DNA of 5,351 nucleotides from Actinomycetales bacterium. GTDB taxonomy: Bacteria > Actinomycetota > Actinomycetes > Actinomycetales > Cellulomonadaceae. The notes under the pieces were generated by a model. It saw only the letters and a program-made list of their open reading frames with translations, did no database searches and was not told the DNA's origin. Both the position numbers and the translations under genes were made by a program. How positions within the stretch are numbered: position 1 is the stretch's first letter; every line of letters begins with the position of its first letter. Shown here piece by piece: positions 1 to 4,250 of this stretch. The stretch lies in assembly GCA_012514835.1 (NCBI GenBank), contig JAAYZM010000506.1, positions 1 to 5,351 of the forward strand. Direction: 5' to 3'.

Positions 1-1004
1 CGGTCCGTGCGCTCCTTCTTCGTCTCGCCGAACACCGGGTCGTTCGCGATGATCTTGGTGACGTAGTCGCAGAAGAACGCGGACTTGCCGGCCGAGGTGC
101 AGCCCAGGCGCGTCTTCTGGATGTCGAGGGTGTCGACCAGCGGCGTGGCCTTGCCCGTCTCGAACTCCGCCTCGGTGATGTAGCCCTCCTGGTACATCAG
201 CGCGAGCACGGTGTTGCGGCGCGTCTCCGAGGACTCGGGATTGCGCTCTGGGTCGTGCGCCGTGGGGCTCTGCGTGACACCGGCGAGCGTGGCCGCCTGG
301 ATGTAGTCGAGCTCCGAGGCGTGGACGCCGAAGTAGTACTGCGCGGCGGCCTCGATGCCGTATACGGCCACACCGAACTGCGCGATGTTGAGGTACCGCT
401 CGAGGATCTGGTCCTTCGTGTACTTCTTCTCGAGCGCGATGGCCATCTTCATCTCGCGCAGCTTGCGGGCCACGCCCTCGGTGCCCTCGGCGGTGCGCGC
501 GGCCTCGATGCCCTCGAGGTCGCCCTCGCGCGCGGAGCGCTCGATGAGCACGTTCTTCACGTACTGCTGCGTGAGGGTCGAGGCGCCGCGGGTCTCGTCC
601 GTCGCGGCCGACTTCAGGACGGCGCCGACGATCGACGTCGCGTCGACGCCCCCGTGCTCGTAGAACCGCTTGTCCTCGACCGAGATCACGGCTTGACGCA
701 TGATCTCCGCGATGTCGTCGAGCCCCACGATGATGCGGTTCTCGTTGTAGAACGTCGCGAGGACCTTGCCCTTGCGGTCGTAGACCGTCGAGCGCTGCGA
801 GAGCGGCTGCTCGGCGAGCTCCGAGGGGAGGTCGTCGAACACCTCCTCGGCGGTGTCCGCGAGCGCCTTGGTCCCGGCGACAGCGGGCACCACGAGGCCC
901 GCCGCGACGACACCGCCGATCCCCGCGACGAGGAGGAACGACAAGAACAGCGCGATCGCTTGGAATGCGGTGACCTGGCGGCCACGCCGAGTTGCTGCAG
1001 GCAT
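1..1004 (-). CDS. ponA2: Bifunctional penicillin-binding protein (class A PBP, PonA2-like), N-terminal part
   Basis: Membrane-anchored peptidoglycan synthase; the glycosyltransferase half polymerises lipid II outside the membrane. The 334 visible codons run off the window edge, so the transpeptidase domain and any PASTA domain are not seen. A short basic N-terminus precedes one transmembrane helix at about residues 14-38. The GT51 domain follows: EDKRFYEHGGVD (catalytic Glu110), GASTLTQQ (140-147), RKLRE (180-184, second acidic residue Glu184), ILERYLN (200-206) and YGIEAAAQYYFG (215-226). About 25 residues, many acidic, sit between GASTLTQQ and RKLRE. Two cysteines (C302, C312) lie in the segment after the GT domain. 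ATG at 1004 was chosen because it gives a normal cytoplasmic tail and has a TANNNT box 7 nt upstream. It is divergent from whiB; that pairing is the PonA2/WhiB4 arrangement I recall from mycobacteria. The family call is firm; the PonA2 label rests on context. Confidence 0.93.
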   Translation of the reverse strand, partial: MPAATRRGRQVTAFQAIALFLSFLLVAGIGGVVAAGLVVPAVAGTKALADTAEEVFDDLPSELAEQPLSQRSTVYDRKGKVLATFYNENRIIVGLDDIAEIMRQAVISVEDKRFYEHGGVDATSIVGAVLKSAATDETRGASTLTQQYVKNVLIERSAREGDLEGIEAARTAEGTEGVARKLREMKMAIALEKKYTKDQILERYLNIAQFGVAVYGIEAAAQYYFGVHASELDYIQAATLAGVTQSPTAHDPERNPESSETRRNTVLALMYQEGYITEAEFETGKATPLVDTLDIQKTRLGCTSAGKSAFFCDYVTKIIANDPVFGETKKERTD

Positions 1005-1011
1005 GCGACCC

Positions 1012-1017
1012 AGGGTA
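1012..1017 (-). promoter_or_regulatory. Candidate -10 box for a leaderless ponA2 transcript
   Basis: On the minus strand TACCCT is followed by exactly 7 nt and then the ATG of the penicillin-binding protein. This TANNNT-N7-start spacing is typical of leaderless actinobacterial mRNAs and would put transcription start on the A of ATG. No good Shine-Dalgarno sequence is visible before this start, which fits. No clear -35 is seen. Confidence 0.45.
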
Positions 1018-1048
1018 CGCGAGGGGCCCGCACGGGCACCGGGGCGGA

Positions 1049-1066
1049 CGTGAGGGTTCCGTGAGG
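1049..1066 (-). repeat. Direct repeat CCTCACG-N4-CCTCACG upstream of ponA2
   Basis: Read on the ponA2 sense strand, the 7-mer CCTCACG occurs twice, separated by GAAC, giving an 11-bp period (one helical turn). Two heptamers with a 4-bp gap is the layout bound by OmpR/PhoB-family response regulators such as Streptomyces PhoP (GTTCACC repeats). The repeat lies about 45-62 bp before the ponA2 start, suited to an upstream activator site. Which regulator binds is unknown. Confidence 0.4.
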
Positions 1067-1128
1067 ATTACGCGGTTCCGGAGGGTCCGACGACGGATCG
1101 TGGGGGCCCGGCGCGCAGCGTTCGCACG

Positions 1129-1145
1129 TTTGGTCGATTTCCAAA
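1129..1145. repeat. Inverted repeat TTTGG-N7-CCAAA in the whiB promoter
   Basis: Perfect 5-bp arms with a 7-bp spacer. The right part overlaps the candidate -35 hexamer TTTCCA (1138-1143) of whiB, so a bound protein would be placed to block or recruit polymerase. The arms are short and chance occurrence is possible, but a second inverted repeat with the same spacer length follows directly. Confidence 0.35.
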
Positions 1146-1167
1146 GTACCCACGAGAGGGGTACGGT
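1138..1167 (+). promoter_or_regulatory. Candidate whiB promoter (TTTCCA-N18-TACGGT)
   Basis: TTTCCA at 1138-1143 matches TTGACA at four positions. TACGGT at 1162-1167 fits the actinobacterial TANNNT -10 pattern, with an 18-bp spacer. Transcription would start near 1174 and leave a leader of about 40 nt carrying a hairpin and the Shine-Dalgarno sequence. Assigned by eye only. Confidence 0.4.
1146..1164. repeat. Perfect inverted repeat GTACCC-N7-GGGTAC, candidate operator of whiB
   Basis: Six-base arms match perfectly across a 7-bp spacer. The repeat covers the end of the promoter spacer and enters the candidate -10 box TACGGT, so it looks like an operator for a dimeric regulator. The half-site GGGTACG also occurs once near the ponA2 start at 1013-1019, on the same strand. 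Confidence 0.45.
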
Positions 1168-1171
1168 CCGG

Positions 1172-1197
1172 GCAGAGGAGTCAACGGAGACTTCTGC
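1172..1197 (+). other. Leader hairpin of whiB
   Basis: GCAGA (1172-1176) and AGTC (1179-1182) pair with TCTGC (1193-1197) and GACT (1189-1192), giving nine base pairs with a 2-nt bulge and a 6-nt loop. The stem ends 2 nt before the Shine-Dalgarno sequence at 1200-1205, so it could modulate translation or RNA stability. The inferred transcription start near 1174 would clip the first base or two of the stem. Confidence 0.35.
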
Positions 1198-1199
1198 TG

Positions 1200-1205
1200 A
1201 GGGGA
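1200..1205 (+). promoter_or_regulatory. Ribosome binding site of whiB
   Basis: AGGGGA ends 7 nt before the GTG at 1213. It settles the start: an in-frame TGA at 1198-1200 excludes any earlier start, and a Trp-Gln-Ala-Arg-Ala-Ala-Cys segment typical of the WhiB N-terminus follows within a few codons. Confidence 0.7.
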
Positions 1206-1212
1206 TGTATCT

Positions 1213-1518
1213 GTGACTGCACTTGTTGAAGACGTCCACTGGCAGGCGCGCGCCGCATGTCATGAGGTCGAACCTGACTCGTTGTTCGTCCAGGGGGCAG
1301 CGCAACGCGAGGTGCGCTCGGTCTGCCAGGGCTGCCCCGTCCGGCTCGAGTGCCTCGCCGACGCTCTCGACTCGCGCACCGAGTTCGGGGTGTGGGGCGG
1401 GCTGACCGAACGCGAGCGCCGAGCATTGCGCCGTCGCCGGCCCGAGGTCACCTCGTGGCGCGACCTGCTCCTCGTGGACGGGGCCAACCCCGAGAGCATG
1501 CTGCGACCTTCGTCATAG
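1213..1518 (+). CDS. whiB4: WhiB-family iron-sulfur transcription factor, WhiB4/WblA type
   Basis: Cytoplasmic redox-responsive regulator of 101 residues, starting at GTG. The four cluster-ligating cysteines are C16, C38, C41 and C47 (C-X2-C-X5-C after the first), expected to hold a [4Fe-4S] cluster sensitive to oxygen and nitric oxide. The turn GVWGG is at 59-63, followed by the basic helix TERERRALRRRR (65-76) used in DNA or sigma-factor contact. The stretch from LFVQGAAQR through EFGVWGGLTERERRAL to PEVTSW resembles M. tuberculosis WhiB4 and Streptomyces WblA much more than WhiB1, WhiB2 or WhiB7, as I recall those sequences. Position next to a divergent ponA2 agrees. In those relatives the protein affects oxidative-stress responses and developmental or secondary-metabolism control. 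Control here is suggested by two inverted repeats and a leader hairpin upstream. Confidence 0.95.
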   Translation: MTALVEDVHWQARAACHEVEPDSLFVQGAAQREVRSVCQGCPVRLECLADALDSRTEFGVWGGLTERERRALRRRRPEVTSWRDLLLVDGANPESMLRPSS

Positions 1519-1545
1519 CCCCTCCCACCGTGGTGCGGGCCGGAC

Positions 1546-1551
1546 TAGGCT
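1546..1551 (+). promoter_or_regulatory. Candidate -10 box for a leaderless DUF4177-ridA transcript
   Basis: TAGGCT is followed by 7 nt and the ATG at 1559, so transcription would begin on the start codon. There is no Shine-Dalgarno-like sequence between them. This implies the DUF4177-ridA pair has its own promoter in the 40 bp after whiB. No clear -35 is seen. Confidence 0.5.
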
Positions 1552-1558
1552 CGGACGC

Positions 1559-1720
1559 ATGGCCACCACGTGGGAGTACGCAACCGTTCCGCTCATCATC
1601 CACGCCACGAAGGCGATCCTCGACCAGTGGGGCGAGGACGGCTGGGAGCTCGTCCAGGTGATCCAGGGACCCGACTCGGGACTCGTCGCCTACCTCAAGC
1701 GACCGCGAGAGTCGGCATGA
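1559..1720 (+). CDS. DUF4177 family small protein
   Basis: A 53-residue cytoplasmic protein of unknown function, beginning MATTWEYATVPL and ending AYLKRPRESA. The pattern WEY-hydrophobic near the N-terminus, WGEDGWELVQV in the middle (24-34) and a final beta strand with YLKRP is the DUF4177 signature; the fold is expected to be one small alpha/beta unit. It matches the small protein I recall as Rv3678A in M. tuberculosis, also directly before a RidA-family gene. Its TGA lies inside the ATGA that starts ridA, so the two are very probably translationally coupled and may act together. It has no catalytic motif or membrane segment. The start is supported by the TAGGCT box upstream. Confidence 0.88.
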   Translation: MATTWEYATVPLIIHATKAILDQWGEDGWELVQVIQGPDSGLVAYLKRPRESA

Positions 1721-2184
1721 GCGTCGCGGCCCGGCTCGCCGAGCTCGGCCTGCGCCTGCCCGAGGTGGCGGCGCCCGTCGCCGCGTACGTGCCGGCCGTG
1801 CGCAGCGGCAAGTACGTCTACACGTCCGGCCAGCTGCCGATGTCCGACGGCGCGCTCCTCGCGACCGGCAAGGTGGGCGAGGGCGAGGGGCTCGTGAGCC
1901 CGGCCGAGGCCTACCAGCTGGCCCGCACGTGCGCCCTCAACGCGCTCGCCGCCGTGGCATCCGTCGCGGGCGGCCTGGACCAGGTCGCGCGCGTGGTCAA
2001 GGTCGTGGGCTTCGTGGCGAGCGACCCGTCCTTCACGGGGCAGCCGGGCGTGATCAACGGTGCGAGCGAGCTGCTCGGTGAGGTGCTCGGGGACGCGGGA
2101 CGGCACGCACGGTCCGCCGTCGGCGTCGCCGTGCTTCCCCTCGACGCCCCCGTCGAGGTCGAGCTCGTGGTCGAGCTCGCGTGA
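1717..2184 (+). CDS. RidA/YjgF/UK114 family protein
   Basis: A 155-residue cytoplasmic protein of the RidA superfamily, whose best-known members form trimers and hydrolyse reactive enamine/imine intermediates released by PLP enzymes. Visible family features are RSGKYVYTSGQLPM (29-42), the central helices around ALNALAAVASVAGGLDQVARVVKVVGFVAS, and HARSAVGVAVLPLDAPVEVE, where Arg132 corresponds to the substrate-carboxylate-binding arginine of active RidA proteins. It is longer at the N-terminus than classical RidA (about 130 residues) and belongs to a subgroup common in actinobacteria (Rv3678c-like). Retained Arg132 favours imine-deaminase activity, but several subfamilies have other roles, so no symbol is given. 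It overlaps the DUF4177 gene by ATGA and converges on crp with 3 bp between stops. Confidence 0.9.
   Translation: MSVAARLAELGLRLPEVAAPVAAYVPAVRSGKYVYTSGQLPMSDGALLATGKVGEGEGLVSPAEAYQLARTCALNALAAVASVAGGLDQVARVVKVVGFVASDPSFTGQPGVINGASELLGEVLGDAGRHARSAVGVAVLPLDAPVEVELVVELA
2139..2158 (-). terminator. Candidate crp terminator hairpin, inside the ridA 3' end
   Basis: CCTCGACG and CGTCGAGG form a perfect 8-bp stem with a CCCC loop. For crp transcripts it lies about 30-50 nt past the stop codon. No U-tract follows, so it would be of the tailless kind proposed for actinobacteria. The sequence also encodes RidA residues, so part of the symmetry could come from codon bias. Confidence 0.25.
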
Positions 2185-2187
2185 GGC

Positions 2188-2877
2188 TCAGCGGGCGCGG
2201 TAGGTGAGGCGCTCGACGTCGAGCAGCACCACGGACCGGCCCTCGAGGCGGATCCAGCCGCGCGAGACGAAGTCCGCGAGCGCCTTGTTGACCGTCTCGC
2301 GCGAGGCGCCCACGAGCTGGGCGAGCTCCTCTTGCGTGAGGTCGTGGTTGACGCGGACGCCCTCGGCGATCTCGATGCCGAAGCGGCGCGAGAGGTCGAG
2401 CAGCGCCTTCGCGACGCGGCCGGGCACGTCGGAGAACACGAGGTCGCCGAGCGCCTCGTTGGTGCGGCGCAGGCGGCGGGCGAGGGCGTGCAGCATGTGG
2501 CGCGCGGCACCGGGGTGCTGCTCGAGCCACGTGACGATCTGCGCGTGACCCAGCTCGTAGACATGCGCGTCCGCGACGACGGTCGCGGTCGCGGTGCGCG
2601 GGCCCGGGTCGAAGAGCGAGAGCTCGCCGAACATCTCCCCGGGGCCCAGCACGGCCAGGAGGTTCTCGCGGCCGTCGCTCGACGTCTGCCCCAGCTTGAT
2701 CTTGCCGGTGCGGATCACGAAGAGCCGGTCACCGGGCTCGCCCTCGCGGAAGATCGTCACGCCGCGCTCGACGCGCGACTCCGTCATCGACGCGATGAGC
2801 TCGTCCGCGGCGTCTTTGTCCAGCGCGGAGAAGAGAGGCCCCTCAAGCACCACCGGTTCGGTCACCACGTTCTCCAT
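2188..2877 (-). CDS. crp: Crp/GlxR-type cAMP-responsive transcriptional regulator
   Basis: Cytoplasmic global regulator, 229 residues, expected to bind TGTGA-N6-TCACA-like sites. The cyclic-nucleotide domain (about 15-130) has GEPGDRLFVI (46-55), the phosphate-binding segment FGELSLFDPGPRT (83-95) with Glu85 and Arg94, and the dimer helix containing LARRLRRTN (132-140). The C-terminal winged helix contains TQEELAQLVGASRETVNKAL (181-200), very close to M. tuberculosis Crp (Rv3676) and corynebacterial GlxR. The ATG at 2877 has GAGG only 3 nt upstream; GTG codons 4 and 5 are plausible alternatives and would bring the N-terminus closer to the mycobacterial length. It lies 38 bp downstream of the unassigned gene at 2916-3359 and may be cotranscribed with it, although a TAACCT box between them could give crp its own promoter. 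Confidence 0.95.
   Translation of the reverse strand: MENVVTEPVVLEGPLFSALDKDAADELIASMTESRVERGVTIFREGEPGDRLFVIRTGKIKLGQTSSDGRENLLAVLGPGEMFGELSLFDPGPRTATATVVADAHVYELGHAQIVTWLEQHPGAARHMLHALARRLRRTNEALGDLVFSDVPGRVAKALLDLSRRFGIEIAEGVRVNHDLTQEELAQLVGASRETVNKALADFVSRGWIRLEGRSVVLLDVERLTYRAR
2211..2224 (+). terminator. Candidate ridA terminator palindrome, inside the crp 3' end
   Basis: GCTCGACGTCGAGC is a perfect 14-bp palindrome that can fold as a 5-bp stem with a 4-nt loop. It lies 27 nt past the ridA stop, mirroring the crp-side hairpin at 2139-2158. There is no U-tract, and GTCGAC/CTCGAG-like words are common in this GC-rich coding DNA, so this is weak. Confidence 0.18.
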
Positions 2878-2892
2878 CCACCTCGAGCCACT

Positions 2893-2918
2893 GCGGCAAG
2901 TCTGCCACCGAGAGGTTA
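2893..2918 (-). promoter_or_regulatory. Candidate crp promoter element and leader dyad
   Basis: On the minus strand TAACCT (2918-2913) fits a TANNNT -10 box and shares its TAA with the stop codon of the upstream gene. Just after it, GTGGCA and TGCCGC (2908-2903 and 2898-2893) form a six-pair stem (one G-U) with loop GACT. The dyad could be a leader hairpin, the end of the upstream transcript, or a very imperfect Crp operator (TGGCA-N6-CCGCA). None of these is secure. Confidence 0.25.
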
Positions 2919-3359
2919 CCTGGGGGCTGGCGAGGGGGGCGCGTCTTCGGCGTCGAGGCCTTGAAACATCGCGGTGGGGTCGGAGGCCACGCGGCGGATG
3001 AACTCCGTGGTCGCGGCGTCGAGGGCCTCGGTGACGGACTGCTCGTAGCGCGCGAGCTGCCGGTCGAGGGCGCGCAGGGCCTGCAGCCGGTCGAGCTCGA
3101 TCGACGGCCCGCCGCCGAGCACGTGCTCGACGAGCTCGGCGTGCATGGGCAGGTCAGCCTCGGTGCCGGTGGGCAGGACGTCGGGGTCCTGGCCGAGAGC
3201 GTCAGGCTGGGCGGCGACGGCGATCGCGAGGTCGAGGCGGGCACGCACGAGGCGTCGCCACTGCACGATCCGGGCCCGCTCGGCGCGCAAGAGACGGCGG
3301 GCGCGGCGCAGCTCGCTCAGCGATCTGCCGCTCACCGGATGCGTGTACGTCACCACCAT
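2916..3359 (-). CDS. Hypothetical helical protein, possible degenerate RsiG-like family member
   Basis: I do not recognise this 147-residue protein with certainty. It has no signal peptide or membrane segment and appears to be mostly helical: a basic helix at about 13-50 (SLSELRRARRLLRAERARI... RARLDLAIA), a linker rich in Asp, Pro and Gly (51-72), a second long helix region at 73-125, and a disordered Pro/Ala tail. The first helix aligns without gaps to the helix I recall from actinobacterial RsiG/AmfC-like proteins (c-di-GMP-responsive anti-sigma factors). Of the motif E-X3-S-X2-R-X3-Q-X3-D, only Arg35 and Asp43 are kept; the other slots hold Arg28, Val32 and Arg39. ATG at 3359 was chosen because GGGGGAG lies 9 nt upstream; an ATG at 3401 would add 14 residues. 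It sits 38 bp before crp on the same strand. Confidence 0.75.
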   Translation of the reverse strand: MVVTYTHPVSGRSLSELRRARRLLRAERARIVQWRRLVRARLDLAIAVAAQPDALGQDPDVLPTGTEADLPMHAELVEHVLGGGPSIELDRLQALRALDRQLARYEQSVTEALDAATTEFIRRVASDPTAMFQGLDAEDAPPSPAPR

Positions 3360-3376
3360 CCTCGTGATCTCCCCCG

Positions 3377-3395
3377 AAAAGGGCCGTGAAGCCCT
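3377..3395 (-). other. Hairpin plus short T-run in the leader of the gene at 2916-3359
   Basis: On the minus strand AGGGC-TTCACG-GCCCT forms a 5-bp stem with a 6-nt loop, with three more T residues directly after it, then the G-rich ribosome binding site GGGGGAG (3375-3369). It resembles a small attenuator or a structure near the ribosome binding site. The stem is short, and this label applies only if transcription starts upstream of 3395. Confidence 0.25.
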
Positions 3396-3509
3396 GCGCA
3401 TGTGACTCCCAGTATGTCGGCCTCGTACGGTTCGCGCTTGAGGAGACCAGGGAACTTGGCTCGTCAGATGGTCCTTTCGGGTGACGGGCCGCCGTTCGGG
3501 CCAGCGGCG

Positions 3510-3515
3510 TACGCT
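3510..3515 (+). promoter_or_regulatory. Candidate -10 box for a leaderless nth transcript
   Basis: TACGCT is followed by 6 nt and the GTG at 3522, the same layout as at the ponA2 and DUF4177 starts. It supports 3522 as the true start rather than the in-frame GTG 120 nt upstream. No clear -35 is seen. Confidence 0.45.
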
Positions 3516-3521
3516 GCTCGC

Positions 3522-4247
3522 GTGCCCCGAGCGTCGAGCCCCGCGCCGGCTCGCAGCCGGCTCGCCCTGGTGCGCCGCGCCCGTGCGGTGAACCGGCGGC
3601 TCGCCGAGGCCTACCCGGACGCGCGCTGCGAGCTGGACTTCACCACGCCCCTCGAGCTGCTCGTCGCGACCGTGCTCTCCGCGCAGTGCACCGACGTGCG
3701 CGTCAACCAGGTGACCCCCGAGCTGTTCGCGCGGTTTCCCGACGCGGCGGCCTACGCGGCCGCGGACCCGGAAGAGGTCGAGGCGATCATCCACCCCACG
3801 GGGTTCTTCCGCGCCAAGACCCGCTCGATCCAGGGCCTCGCCCGGATCCTCGAGGAGCGGCACGGCGGGCAGGTACCACGGCGGCTCGAGGACCTCGTGG
3901 TGCTGCCCGGCGTGGGTCGCAAGACGGCCAACGTGGTGCTCGGCAACGCGTTCGGGGTCCCCGGGATCACGGTCGACACGCACCTGGGCCGGCTCGCCCG
4001 GCGGCTCGGGTGGACCGAGGAGACGGACCCGGTCAAGGTCGAGCACGCCGTCGGCGACCTCCTCGAGCGCAAGGAGTGGACCATGGCCTCGCACCGCCTC
4101 GTGATCCACGGGCGCAGGGTGTGCCACTCGCGGCGCCCCGCGTGCGGCGCGTGCCCCGTCGCGGACCTGTGCCCCTCCTACGGCGAGGGCGAGACGGACC
4201 CCGTGAAGGCCGCGGCGCTCGTCAGGCCCGGTCCGGCACGGGGCTGA
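3522..4247 (+). CDS. nth: Endonuclease III (DNA glycosylase/AP lyase)
   Basis: Base-excision repair enzyme that removes oxidised pyrimidines and nicks abasic sites. From the GTG at 3522 it has 241 residues, close to the mycobacterial enzyme. The helix-hairpin-helix reads LPGVGRKTANVVLGNAFG (128-145) with catalytic Lys134; the catalytic aspartate is Asp152 in ITVDTHLGR. The C-terminal [4Fe-4S] loop is complete: C201-X6-C208-X2-C211-X5-C217. LSAQCTD (52-58) is the usual early motif. The reading frame is open for another 40 codons upstream to a GTG at 3402, but that extension is low in family resemblance, and the TACGCT box favours 3522. The last 26 bp overlap the 3' end of the hydrolase on the opposite strand, where the two stop codons sit in a stem-loop. 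It is divergent from the unassigned gene upstream, with 162 bp between starts. Confidence 0.96.
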   Translation: MPRASSPAPARSRLALVRRARAVNRRLAEAYPDARCELDFTTPLELLVATVLSAQCTDVRVNQVTPELFARFPDAAAYAAADPEEVEAIIHPTGFFRAKTRSIQGLARILEERHGGQVPRRLEDLVVLPGVGRKTANVVLGNAFGVPGITVDTHLGRLARRLGWTEETDPVKVEHAVGDLLERKEWTMASHRLVIHGRRVCHSRRPACGACPVADLCPSYGEGETDPVKAAALVRPGPARG

Positions 4248-4250
4248 CGA
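4219..4250. terminator. Candidate bidirectional terminator made from two overlapping stop codons
   Basis: TCGTCAG (4219-4225) pairs with CTGACGA (4244-4250), then one G-G mismatch, then CCCG (4227-4230) pairs with CGGG (4239-4242), leaving an 8-nt loop: 11 base pairs in total. The left arm contains TCA, the stop of the minus-strand hydrolase, and the right arm contains TGA, the stop of nth. There is no U-tract on either side, so activity as a tailless bidirectional terminator is inference; the fold itself is clear. Confidence 0.5.

Noticed and set aside
255..1064. Long open frame on the plus strand (269 codons)
   Set aside because: It is antisense to the penicillin-binding protein, whose GT51 motifs are unmistakable. 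Composition (Arg, Leu, Asp, Val runs) is that of a GC-rich shadow frame.
1128..1164. SigB/SigF-type promoter (GTTT ... GGGTAC) for whiB
   Set aside because: The gap between GTTT (1128-1131) and GGGTAC (1159-1164) is 27 nt; the consensus needs about 14-17.
1205..1216. Three-codon ORF ATG-TAT-CTG-TGA overlapping the whiB start
   Set aside because: The Shine-Dalgarno sequence runs into its ATG with no spacing, so initiation there is unlikely; probably chance.
3401..3417. TGTGA-like Crp site between gene X and nth
   Set aside because: TGTGA is followed after 6 nt by GTATG rather than TCACA, so only one half-site is present.
3402..3521. Forty-codon N-terminal extension of nth from a GTG at 3402
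   Set aside because: No family resemblance, no good ribosome binding site, and the TACGCT box before 3522 favours the shorter form.
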